This document shows, piece after piece, positions 56,438 through 64,000 of a DNA stretch of 64,000 bases; the stretch's first letter is position 1, and every line of letters starts with the position of its first letter. Source of the DNA: Prolixibacteraceae bacterium (GTDB lineage Bacteria > Bacteroidota > Bacteroidia > Bacteroidales > Prolixibacteraceae); assembly GCA_019720755.1 (NCBI GenBank), contig CP081303.1, forward strand, positions 1,240,001 to 1,304,000. The letters run 5' to 3'. Made by a program: the position numbers and the translations under genes. Below the pieces are notes generated by a model. The model saw only the letters and a program-made list of their open reading frames with translations. It was not told the origin of the DNA and made no database searches.

Positions 56438-56842
56438 TTATGATATGGTTTGGAGTACCTCTTCTACATCGAAGTTGGGACAACTTTTGTATTTGTTGAA
56501 GTGGTTGTGTCCATAGATCTTTGTTTTGGGTAGTTGATAGTCGCGCATGAGCTTGATAAGGAGCATGCGTAGGCTATTGAACTGGGCTTTGGAGAAGTGA
56601 TGTCGTCCAGTGAGGCAGATGCCTATGGAGTCTTTGTTGTTTCCAGAGCAGTGTGCTCCATACATCCCTAGTGCTCGTCCCCATCGTATCCTTCCCTCTT
56701 TGGTGATTACAAAATGGTATCCGATGTCTTTCCATCCTCGTGCTAGATGCCAGCTTCGTATGGTCTCTACGTTGTCGTGTTGGGATAGGTCGCTGTCGGA
56801 ACAGTGTAGGATGATCTTGCGAATGGTTCTCATTTTATTCAT
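56438..56842 (-). CDS. N-acetylmuramoyl-L-alanine amidase (T7 lysozyme-like)
   Basis: 134 residues, an Amidase_2 domain only. Zinc ligands fit IILHCSDS (His), YGAHCSGNN (the family GAH region) and KSCPNFD (the family K-x-C-P motif), with GYHFVITKEGRIRWGR between them. It cuts the amide bond between MurNAc and the stem peptide. No signal peptide, so it would need a holin-like partner or lysis to reach the wall. It overlaps the preceding gene by 4 bases. Confidence 0.9.
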   Translation of the reverse strand: MNKMRTIRKIILHCSDSDLSQHDNVETIRSWHLARGWKDIGYHFVITKEGRIRWGRALGMYGAHCSGNNKDSIGICLTGRHHFSKAQFNSLRMLLIKLMRDYQLPKTKIYGHNHFNKYKSCPNFDVEEVLQTIS

Positions 56843-57591
56843 GGTATAAGTATTAAGTTATAGTATATGGTAGCACTTTCGTAGCGCACTACCTGGTTGT
56901 TTTGCATGGCTAGGTGGCTGGAGTCGTATTTCGTGAGATGGTTGACTTCCCATGGTAGTAGGTCGGTGACGTGCTTCTGTTGTGTTACTTGCAGTAGTCC
57001 TTTGCGTTCGGCCTCTTTGCGATAGCGATAGTATTGCGCGGAGGAGATATGGAGCGATTTGCTGTAGTAGTGGCTCGGTAGTTGGTAGGGGCCCTGCTTG
57101 ATGATTCTTTCCCCTTCCCTTGTGTAGATGGTGTGCTTCTGTATCTCATCTCGGATCTTTTTTGTTTGAAGATGTTTGATCTGTAGTCGTTCTTTGAATG
57201 CGACATGAAATAGCATGGCGGTGATGGCTATCGTCTGGAAATGGAGGATGTTGTATTCGTGTTCCCATACCAGTTTGGTGCTACGAAAACGTAGTTGGTG
57301 GTGTATGAGAATATGTTTCTGGTTGTGGATGTGATAGTAGTTTGGACTCTTGTTTATAGGGGTGATAAAGCCTAGTTTTTGCAAGATGTGGATGCGACGA
57401 TAGAGCGTGGTAATGGAGATCATCAGTTGATGGCTTAGTTGGAGTATTTTGCGTGTGTTGAAGTTCACCTCTTCTCTTTTTTCTAGCAATATATAGAGCT
57501 GAAGTGCAGGAAGTACTTTTTTCTGATGACACTTTTCGATGATGGCGAGATATATCATTTGTTCTTTTTTCATGACTTTTAGTTTTTTCAT
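56839..57591 (-). CDS. Helix-turn-helix protein of a mobile module
   Basis: 250 residues. Residues about 45-90 resemble a winged helix (TRKILQLSHQLMISITTLYRRIHILQKLGFI), and a second HTH-like stretch lies at about 170-200 (HISSAQYYRYRKEAERKGLLQV). Very rich in His, Gln and Ile. No family is recognised with certainty; it may regulate or help replicate the module. Its stop overlaps the amidase start by 4 bases. Confidence 0.55.
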   Translation of the reverse strand: MKKLKVMKKEQMIYLAIIEKCHQKKVLPALQLYILLEKREEVNFNTRKILQLSHQLMISITTLYRRIHILQKLGFITPINKSPNYYHIHNQKHILIHHQLRFRSTKLVWEHEYNILHFQTIAITAMLFHVAFKERLQIKHLQTKKIRDEIQKHTIYTREGERIIKQGPYQLPSHYYSKSLHISSAQYYRYRKEAERKGLLQVTQQKHVTDLLPWEVNHLTKYDSSHLAMQNNQVVRYESATIYYNLILIP

Positions 57592-57809
57592 GTTTCTCTT
57601 TGTTTGAAGTATGTCCGTCTATTGCGGTGAGCCTGGATGCTTTTGGGCCGTTCCAAAGGAGAAGTTGGATGCTACCTAGGGGATTAGCCTATTTTTTTGG
57701 TGCAACGGGGGCGCCCTTTTCACCCCACTCTATCCTGCGCTTGAGGGTAGGAGTCGAAATCCTACTATGGCCGTCGAATCTCATCGCTACCAGCAATGTT
57801 TCACGGTTT
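57592..57809. other. GC-richer leader upstream of the HTH/amidase genes
   Basis: This stretch stands out from its AT-rich surroundings (GGTGCAACGGGGGCGCCC and nearby). On the minus strand GTAGGATTTCGACTCCTAC forms a 6-bp stem with a 7-base loop. It could be a structured leader RNA or origin element. It does not fold as a complete tRNA by eye. Confidence 0.3.
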
Positions 57810-58217
57810 TTACTTCTGTATTCTACGATATCTGTTTTCTAATATCTTCTCTATCTCTTCTTGTTTGTAGTATATCTTTCCCTCTATCTTGGTGTAAGGA
57901 AGGATGCCTTTGGATCGATACCTTTGTATGGTTCTGGCTGATACATGTAGTTGGTTGACTACCTCTGGTGTGTCGAGCCATTGGCTATGGTTCTTTTGTG
58001 TGGGTTGCCTTTTGATTAGCTTCTCTAACTCTTGAACGAGAGCCTGTGTGTGGTGTACGATGGTATGAAGCAGTTGAAGGATTTGTTGTTTTTTGGTTGG
58101 TTCTGTTGCTGTTTTGTCGATACTTTTTTCTGTATGGAGTCCCTGTGTTGGTGCTTCTTTCGATTGATTCCAATTTGTGCTTTGGTGTTTCTTCTTTTGG
58201 GATTCTAACTCTTTCAT
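57810..58217 (-). CDS. Excisionase-like helix-turn-helix protein
   Basis: 135 residues. The N-terminal half is a charged, Gln/Thr-rich linker with a helical stretch (QLLHTIVHHTQALVQELEKL). The C-terminal half is an HTH_17/excisionase domain: WLDTPEVVNQLHVSARTIQR, then YRSKGILPYTKIEGKIYYKQ. Such proteins commonly accompany integrative elements of Bacteroidota. No integrase is seen in this window. Confidence 0.75.
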   Translation of the reverse strand: MKELESQKKKHQSTNWNQSKEAPTQGLHTEKSIDKTATEPTKKQQILQLLHTIVHHTQALVQELEKLIKRQPTQKNHSQWLDTPEVVNQLHVSARTIQRYRSKGILPYTKIEGKIYYKQEEIEKILENRYRRIQK

Positions 58218-58281
58218 GATGATGGGTTTTGGTTTTGGATCAAAGGTAGTTTGGGGTAAAATATTTTTCTAATGTTTTTTT
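58218..58281. other. AT-rich spacer before the iteron-like repeats
   Basis: Short AT-rich sequence containing long T-runs. It includes the promoter region of the excisionase-like gene. Confidence 0.3.
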
Positions 58282-58419
58282 TTATCACTCGTCTTTTAAG
58301 TTTTTTTTACAATTAGGAATGAGCCATGTTGTATGGGAGGTATTGTTGGTTTTTAAAAAGATAAAAGACGAGCGATAAAATTTTTTATCACTCGCCTTTT
58401 GTGTTATCACTCGTCTTTT
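58282..58419. repeat. Four iteron-like copies of TTATCACTCGTCTTTT
   Basis: 16-base copies at 58282-58297, 58363-58378 (inverted), 58385-58400 (one change) and 58404-58419. The second and third together form a long hairpin (58363-58400), which on the minus strand is followed by T-rich sequence and can serve as the terminator of the 436-aa gene. The additional copies are not needed for that and may be protein-binding sites. Confidence 0.8.
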
Positions 58420-59729
58420 TATTTGCTATGAAAAATGGGGGTGTCGAGAAGTGTAACGATATTCATTATTTTGGATTGAAGCGTAGATTGTCGGCATTTA
58501 ACAATCTTCTTGGTATTGATCAATTTGTTTCCATCCATCCGAAAGAGTATGCTTACTTTCTCCCAAAAGTTTCTTTTTTGGTATTCTACTCCTTCTAATT
58601 TTTTTATTTCAAGAATAAAAGTTCTTAGCGCGTTTAGTTTCCCAGTCCAAAGAATAGGGTGGGTAAGCGGTGTTCCATTGAATAGGTTGCGTAGTTCAGA
58701 GACGGTTGCTTGGCATAATCCGAGGTGATGGAGTTTTTTCTGAATGGTCACCATGGTTTGGATATCGATAGCTCTTTTGATATAGAAAGGAGCCTCTGTT
58801 TGACGGTAGTATTCGAGGTCGTTGATGGTAGTATTTGATTTTGCATAGATGTGTTGTTCTAGGTTCCTGTTTTGAATCAAATGTTGATGCTTTTTGATCT
58901 CTTTGCGTTTTTGGTGATGTTTTTCTTTTAATACCTCGAGAAGGTTGTTCAGTCCTAGACAGAAGTTGTTGTCGCATTGATTATGACAACGAGTTTGTGC
59001 AATACTTGTGAGTGTGCGAAATTCTGTGATCATCCATTGGATCGTCTTCTTGTCGTAGTTTTGTAGTGTCTCTATGGCGTGATCATAGTGGTATCTTATA
59101 AAGAGATCAAATTGAGTTCTTAGTTTTTTGTTTATGTTTTCCACGGTGATATAGGGACTTTGGGATGTGTAGTAGAACTTGTCTATCTCTTCGAAGACCG
59201 ATGTCTCGATCTCTTGAAGGTTGTAGCAGGAAGGGCATATCAACAAGGTGAATTTGAGTAGTAGTAACGGTGTGGTGAGATGGTGATATTTCTCCTCGTA
59301 GGTCAACTCAGAGATTGTTTGTAGTTGTGCAAATTTGTTACATGAGGATTGGGATGGTAGTTGCGGAGCATACTCTTTGCAGTGTTGAGTCAAGGTCTCG
59401 ATGTATACAAACTGGCTAAAGCTTTTCTGTTCGATGGGTGCGTTGAAAAGGAAACGACAGTGGAGAATGCAGAAGGGCTCTGTCATCGTATGATGGTAGT
59501 AGTGGTAGAGAGGGTTCTCTATGTTTTCGATCGCTTTCTCTAGTTGTAATAATAGAAGGGATGGTCTTTTTTTTAGTAATGGTTTTGGGCAACCTGTGGC
59601 GGTAACGAGTCTTCTATGGAAGTGCTGATCGGCTCGAAGGATTGCTTGCAGATACAACTTCTTGGCTGTTTCTTGATTGATAGCATGTTGTTTTCTGTTT
59701 TTACTTTGGTTTTGTATTATTTGTTTCAT
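58419..59729 (-). CDS. Unknown 436-aa protein, possibly RteC-like
   Basis: Mostly helical, Cys- and His-containing, no signal peptide or membrane segment. The C-terminal ~100 residues (HPILWTGKLNALRTFILEIK and a following Lys/Ile-rich part ending in a helical segment) recall the C-terminal region of RteC-type proteins that control excision of Bacteroidota conjugative elements, but the match is weak and by eye. It sits at the head of the module with the excisionase-like and amidase genes. Its stop codon lies in the first of the iteron-like repeats. Confidence 0.5.
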   Translation of the reverse strand: MKQIIQNQSKNRKQHAINQETAKKLYLQAILRADQHFHRRLVTATGCPKPLLKKRPSLLLLQLEKAIENIENPLYHYYHHTMTEPFCILHCRFLFNAPIEQKSFSQFVYIETLTQHCKEYAPQLPSQSSCNKFAQLQTISELTYEEKYHHLTTPLLLLKFTLLICPSCYNLQEIETSVFEEIDKFYYTSQSPYITVENINKKLRTQFDLFIRYHYDHAIETLQNYDKKTIQWMITEFRTLTSIAQTRCHNQCDNNFCLGLNNLLEVLKEKHHQKRKEIKKHQHLIQNRNLEQHIYAKSNTTINDLEYYRQTEAPFYIKRAIDIQTMVTIQKKLHHLGLCQATVSELRNLFNGTPLTHPILWTGKLNALRTFILEIKKLEGVEYQKRNFWEKVSILFRMDGNKLINTKKIVKCRQSTLQSKIMNIVTLLDTPIFHSK

Positions 59730-60109
59730 GATTGTGTGGAAATTAATTTAAGTTAAGCTATTGGAAAACAAACATCAGGGGGAAATGTTAGCGCTGCTTC
59801 AATGTGTGTGCCCCATGTAGTTTCATTATTTGGTGTTGCTGTATTGTGTGATATGAGACAAGACCGTGCCGTTGTCTCTACGGTTGGTTGCAATATCTAT
59901 TGACGATGGAATTTATTGCGACAATATGTTGTATGGTAGCTGCAAACCCATGTGTTTGCCATGATGTGTCAACCATGTTGTTGCGATATTTGTGGGTGTT
60001 GCAATTGGGTTTATCATTATTGTGGTATGAGATGAGCAAATGATATTGTCTCAAGGAGGGCAAACACATGGGTTTGTAGCTACAATGTCGTATTTGCATG
60101 GTTTTGATA
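59730..60109. other. Intergenic repeat region, left part
   Basis: No gene. Contains an inverted copy of the CAAACCCATGTGTTTGCC palindrome near 59943-59961 and a direct copy at 60052-60102 (AAGGAGGGCAAACACATGGG-TTTG). Confidence 0.5.
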
Positions 60110-60261
60110 AATAATGTTGCAAGGAGGGCAAACACATGGGTTTGCCGCTACAATGTCGTATTTGCATGGTTCTGATAAATCGATGTTTTGTGATTATTAT
60201 TTATGGTAACATGTTTAATCAAAAGAAATCTGTGAGGATCAGTTTAATCTTTGTGTATCTG
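60110..60261. repeat. 152-bp direct repeat, copy A
   Basis: Identical to 60502-60653 by direct comparison; offset 392 bases. Starts AATAATGTTGCAAGGAGGGC and ends TTTAATCTTTGTGTATCTG. Includes the GGCAAAC/GTTTGCC palindrome. Confidence 0.92.
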
Positions 60262-60291
60262 TTTAACCTTTGTGTATCTGTGGCCTTAATT

Positions 60292-60340
60292 GGTCTCTGA
60301 GCTTCGAGAGGTGGTCTCTGAGCTTGTCGAAGGGGTTTGT
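60292..60340. repeat. Palindromic repeat (GAGCTTGTCGAAGG family), copy 6
   Basis: GGTCTCTGAGCTTCGAGAGG then GGTCTCTGAGCTTGTCGAAG followed by GGGTTTGTG; a doubled unit as at 16520-16570. The tandem array is counted as copy 5. Confidence 0.7.
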
Positions 60341-60360
60341 GATGAATAATGTTGAAGAGT

Positions 60361-60500
60361 TTCGAGATTGCACGAGACTTTGTGCAATACACGTCATGTC
60401 AATCGTATTCAATATGTTGATGCAACAGGCGGAAGCAGGAGCTTCCTATCTCCCAGGTGTTGCAGCATCGAAGGTTGGATGCAACATTTATGGTTGTGAT
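60361..60500. repeat. About 140-bp composite intergenic repeat, copy B
   Basis: Counterpart of 16583-16725, with the same order: TTGCACGA hairpin (60368-60387), GGAAGCAGGAGCTTCC, then GATGCAACATTTATGGTTGTG. Confidence 0.75.
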
Positions 60501-60501
60501 G

Positions 60502-60653
60502 AATAATGTTGCAAGGAGGGCAAACACATGGGTTTGCCGCTACAATGTCGTATTTGCATGGTTCTGATAAATCGATGTTTTGTGATTATTATTTATGGTA
60601 ACATGTTTAATCAAAAGAAATCTGTGAGGATCAGTTTAATCTTTGTGTATCTG
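60502..60653. repeat. 152-bp direct repeat, copy B
   Basis: Second copy of 60110-60261. The two copies enclose the palindromic repeat and the composite repeat, so the arrangement resembles an insertion or an unequal-exchange product. Confidence 0.92.
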
Positions 60654-61619
60654 TGGATATAATCTTTGTGCCTTTGCGACTTCGTGGTTTTGTAACTGAT
60701 TTTGTGATATTTCTTACGTTTAAACGAAACTTATGTCGGGCGGTCAAAATTGATGCTGAACAGCATACTACAGTATTGTCACTATGAAGTTACGCTACGA
60801 CTAAAACCTATAAGAAAAATGAGATACGGAAATAGATTCATAATGAGTGATTCTAAATAAATTTTCTTGTTTGCTATATATACCCTTAATATATACTCTC
60901 TCATTTTTGCTTTTTTTATTTAGTCTAGATAGTGTCTTTGTATGGATGTTTTCAATGGCTAAATATAGTGATGAATTGGATGAGTCAGATTGTGAATATA
61001 TTGTGTGGATTGTTGGTGGTATTGTCCATCTTCTTTTCATCTGTTTTGGCAATCACTGAACCTATTTTGAATATTATTGATTTTGAATGGCTTTTTATGA
61101 GTCAATGGTTCTTTGTTTTTTGTGAACTGCTTTATTTTGATGTTATTAATGCTTAATTGTTAAAAGTAAATAATTATTAAATTGAATTGTTTGTTATAAA
61201 TTTAATAGGTGGTGATTTGACATTAAATTGGTGGTTTGATCGGCTGTACTTGTGCTTTGACAAGTGGTCCCTGTACTTCGACAGGCTCAGCAACCTAAAT
61301 ATCGATGGGCTTCGTGGTTACATGAGACTTCGTGCAATTCAAAATGGTTATAGTATTAATAAATAATTATGTTTATTTTTGTATTGCAAGTACACTGCAC
61401 AGTGGCGTTCTATATTGCAGGCATGAAATAGATCTAAAAGAATATTCCATGGAAGCAATGTATAGAAATAGCTTTTATTATATCTGTCTTTATAATACGA
61501 ATAATTGGATACTATTCTATAGAGTGCTCCCTTAGATCCATTTTATTACGCAATAAATAGTTTTAAAATCCAACAATTAGTGATCTTATATTAGGTCACT
61601 TTCAAATCTATATACGAAT
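60654..61619. other. Intergenic region upstream of the Sel1 gene
   Basis: Includes CTTTGCGACTTCGTGGTT (60671-60688, also at 25513-25530) and a further copy of the palindromic repeat at 61260-61312. Small frames at 60847-61059 (hydrophobic) and 61332-61535 show no family feature and overlap other frames, and are not called. Confidence 0.45.
61260..61330. repeat. Palindromic repeat (GAGCTTGTCGAAGG family), diverged copy 7
   Basis: AGTGGTCCCTGTACTTCGAC then AGGCTCAGCAACCTAAAT and ATCGATGGGCTTCGTGG, with the tail GAGACTTCGTGCAATTC of the composite repeat. Confidence 0.65.
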
Positions 61620-63764
61620 ATGAAAAGAATTTTGCTTTTTGTGATTCTCTCCTTTTTTATGGGAATCATTAGTGTAAATGCTCAATGTGAAAAGGGGAAA
61701 AAGTATATTGAGAGTAAAGAGTATGTTAAAGCAATGGATGTTTTAAGTCCTCTTGCAGAAAAAGGAGACCAAGAAGCACAATTTCTCTTGGGTGAGATTT
61801 ATAGCAATGAAGAGATTACCTTGTTTGATTTTGACAAAGCATTGAAATGGTATAAGCTCTCTGCCGAACAAGGAGATGAAGAAGCACAATTATGTCTAGG
61901 GAATTTTTATTGTTTTGGTGATGGGGGTGTACAGGATTTCAAAGAAGCATTCAAGTGGTACTCAAAGTCGGCAAAACAAGGGGATGCAAGGGCCCAGTGT
62001 CGTTTGGGAAACTTATATTATGAGGGCAAAGGGATAGTGAGAAACTATTCGGAAGCATTTAAATGGTATCAACTTTCAGCAAAGCAAGGAGATTCACATG
62101 CACAGTTTTGCTATGGTGATATGTTTTTTTTGGGTCACAGTGTCGAAAAAGACTATAAAGAAGCATTCAAATGGTATCGTCTCGCAGCAGAACAGGGACA
62201 TGCAGGGGCACAGAAATATCTAGGAGATATGTACAGTTATGGTTATGGTGTGTCTACAGATTTAACAAAAGCGATAAAATGGTATACTGTTGCAGCAAAA
62301 CAAGGGGCTGCTGCAAATGCTCAGTATTGTTTAGGCGACTTATATCGGTCTGGATCAGGGGTTTCGTAAGATTATAAAGAAGCATTTAAATGGTATCTTT
62401 TGGCAGCGCAGCAAGGATATTATAGAGCCCAGAGCTGTTTGGGTGACTTCTATTTCTACGGTAATGGTGTAGAAAAGGATTATAAAGAGGCAATGAAATG
62501 GTATTCCCTTGCAGCAAAACAGGGGTATGCAAAAGCTGAGTGCAGTTTGGGTTATTTTTATCAATATGGCTATGGTATAGAAAAAGATTATAAAGAAGCA
62601 TTCAGGTGGTATCATCTTGCAGCAAGACAAGGAAATGCAGATGCTCAGTGTGGTTTGGGTGATTTTTATCTATATGGATATGGTGTAGAAGAAGATAATA
62701 AAGAAGCCTTGAAATGGTATCATCTTTCAGCAAAGCAAGAATATGCAATAGGCCAGTATCGTTTGGGTGAATGTTATTTCTACGGTTATGGTGTAGAAAA
62801 AGATTATAAAGAGGCAATAAAATGGTATCATCTTTCAGCAAAGCAAAGGAATGCATATGCACAATATCGTTTGGGAGACTGTCATGCTTATGGTTTGGGA
62901 GTTCCACAAGATTTCAAAGAAGCATTCAAATGGTATTCTCTTGCAGCAAACCAGGGGCATGTAGGTGCTGAGTGTGGTTTGGGTTATTTTTATCAATATG
63001 GCTATGGTATAGAAAAAGACTATAAAGAAGCAATCAGATGGTATCATCTAGCAGCTAAACAAGGAAATGCAGAAGGCCAGTATCGTTTGGGGGAATGCTA
63101 TTTGTACGGTTATGGTGTGGAAGAAGATAATAAAGAGGCTTTGAAATGGTTTCATCTAGCAGCAAAGCAAGAATATGCCAGTGCCCAAGCTCGTTTGGGA
63201 TTCTGTTATGTCTATGCTTGGGGAGTGAAGCAAGATTTTAACGAAGCATTCAAATGGTATAAGCTGGCAGCAGAACAGGGCGAAGCTAGTGCACAAAGCG
63301 AGCTAGGAAGTTTCTATCTATATGGCGTGACAGGGCAAAAAGATCTCAAAAAAGCATTTTATTGGTTTACTCTTGCAGCAAAGAAGGGGAATTCAAGAGG
63401 CCAATATGGTTTGGGAGAGATGTATGTTCATGGTTCTGGTGTAGAGAAGGATTATAAGGAAGCATTTTATTGGTACTTTCTTTCAGCAAAGCAAGGAGAT
63501 GCCAGAAGCCAAGTAGGTTTGGCGAAAATGTATGCTTATGGATATGGAGTGGAAGAAGATTACAAAGAGGCTTTTAAATGGTTCTCTCTTGCAGCAGATC
63601 AAGAAGATGGTGAAGCCCAGTATTTTATTGGAGTGATGTCCTATGATGGGTTTGGGGTGACAGCAGACAAAGCCCAAGCCAAATTATGGATGAAGAGATC
63701 TATCGATAATGGCAATAAAGAAGCCCAAAACTTTTGGGATGAAAATAAGCTTTCAAACTACTAA
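61620..63764 (+). pseudogene. Sel1-repeat protein interrupted by one in-frame stop codon
   Basis: A signal peptide (ends near ISVNAQ) is followed by 18 Sel1-like repeats of 36 residues (type A-Q-x-x-L-G-x-x-Y-x-x-G-x-G-V-x-x-D-x-K-E-A-F-K-W-Y). At codon 250 (62367-62369) the repeat reads GSGVS-stop-DYKEAFKWY; other repeats have GVPQDFKEA or GVKQDFNEA there, so a CAA-to-TAA change is the simplest explanation. Frame and repeat phase are intact on both sides (714 codons plus the stop). The downstream piece has only a TTG (62400) as possible start and no signal peptide. Repeats 8-10 and 12-14 are similar at a distance of 432 bases, which indicates internal duplication of four repeats. Such proteins mediate protein-protein contacts in the envelope. 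Confidence 0.88.
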
Positions 63765-64000
63765 ATGAATTTAGCGGTTTAGAGGATTTTGCAACCTCCA
63801 TATTTAGATATAATTTCTACGATATATTGTCGGTCATGGTTTTTATGGTGTTTGTATTCAATTAATTACCCCTGAAAATGAAATTTTATGTGCATCGACA
63901 AGAGGTCACTTTATCTCGATATCTGGCTTGCTGAGCTTGTCGAAGTAGAGTAACCTTTCGGTCAAAGGGCTTTGTGGTTGTTTCTGATTCTACTTACGGA
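63765..64000. other. Right end of the window
   Basis: No gene. GCTGAGCTTGTCGAAGTAGA (about 63930-63949) is another diverged copy of the dispersed palindromic repeat, followed by TAACC and AAAGGGCTTTGTGGTTG. Confidence 0.5.

Noticed and set aside
57700-57760. Possible tRNA, from the arm GTAGGATTTCGACTCCTAC
   Set aside because: Only one arm is present; no acceptor stem, D-arm or anticodon arm could be placed around it.
60801-61156. Small hydrophobic frames on both strands
   Set aside because: Frames overlap on opposite strands and none has a recognisable family, start context or conserved neighbour. A small membrane protein at 60847-61059 remains possible but unsupported.

Overview
The window is AT-rich chromosomal DNA of a Bacteroidota bacterium, probably a marine or host-associated member of the Bacteroidales/Marinilabiliales. 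The evidence is a SusC/SusD pair, formylglycine-type sulfatases, a type IX secretion (T9SS) tail, carboxypeptidase-regulatory-domain TonB receptors, and Bacteroidota-type insertion sequences. The species assignment is inference. I found no rRNA or tRNA genes.

Region 1 (0.2-22.4 kb) is a glycan-utilisation locus. After a Crp/Fnr regulator come a sulfatase and a GH29 fucosidase (adjacent, likely an operon), two paralogous secreted beta-sandwich proteins (one with a T9SS tail), a GH20 hexosaminidase, a SusC/SusD pair and a second, lipoprotein sulfatase. Together they would strip sulfate, fucose and N-acetylhexosamine from a sulfated, fucosylated glycan. The SusC gene is cut by a 1,427-bp IS4-family element flanked by an exact 11-bp target duplication, so uptake is probably off in this strain. 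Between SusD and the second sulfatase lie an AraC/zinc-ribbon/GNAT operon and an IS3 element next to a truncated IS5-like transposase.

Region 2 (22.9-25.5 kb) is a graveyard of mobile DNA: an IS982-like element, the 3' part of an IS3 orfB, the 3' end of an IS66 transposase and the 3' end of a group II intron.

Region 3 (25.6-36.1 kb, minus strand) holds a TonB receptor/DUF4876-like lipoprotein/DUF6850-like barrel operon, an ABC transporter operon with a DUF4857-like protein, and a porin-like protein.

Region 4 (36.1-53.6 kb) is a defence and toxin-antitoxin island. It begins with a modular tandem array built from an intergenic palindromic repeat. A three-gene operon of about 9 kb follows: PLD-nuclease/SNF2-type helicase, large Eco57I-like adenine methyltransferase with a possible nuclease motif at its N-terminus, and SMC/RecF-like ATPase. 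A decayed IS66, a partial duplication of a hipB promoter and gene, an intact HipBST-type three-gene toxin-antitoxin system with three operator palindromes, and an IS1380-type transposase complete it. The three-gene operon is the best candidate for a little-described system.

Region 5 (54-64 kb) carries a lipoprotein alpha/beta hydrolase, then a compact minus-strand module (unknown 436-aa protein, excisionase-like HTH, winged-helix-like protein, amidase, small membrane protein) with four copies of a 16-bp iteron-like repeat. It continues with a mosaic of intergenic repeats and an 18-repeat Sel1 gene broken by one in-frame TAA. The same noncoding repeats (core CCCTGAGCTTGTCGAAGGG and companions) recur across the whole window, mostly next to mobile DNA.
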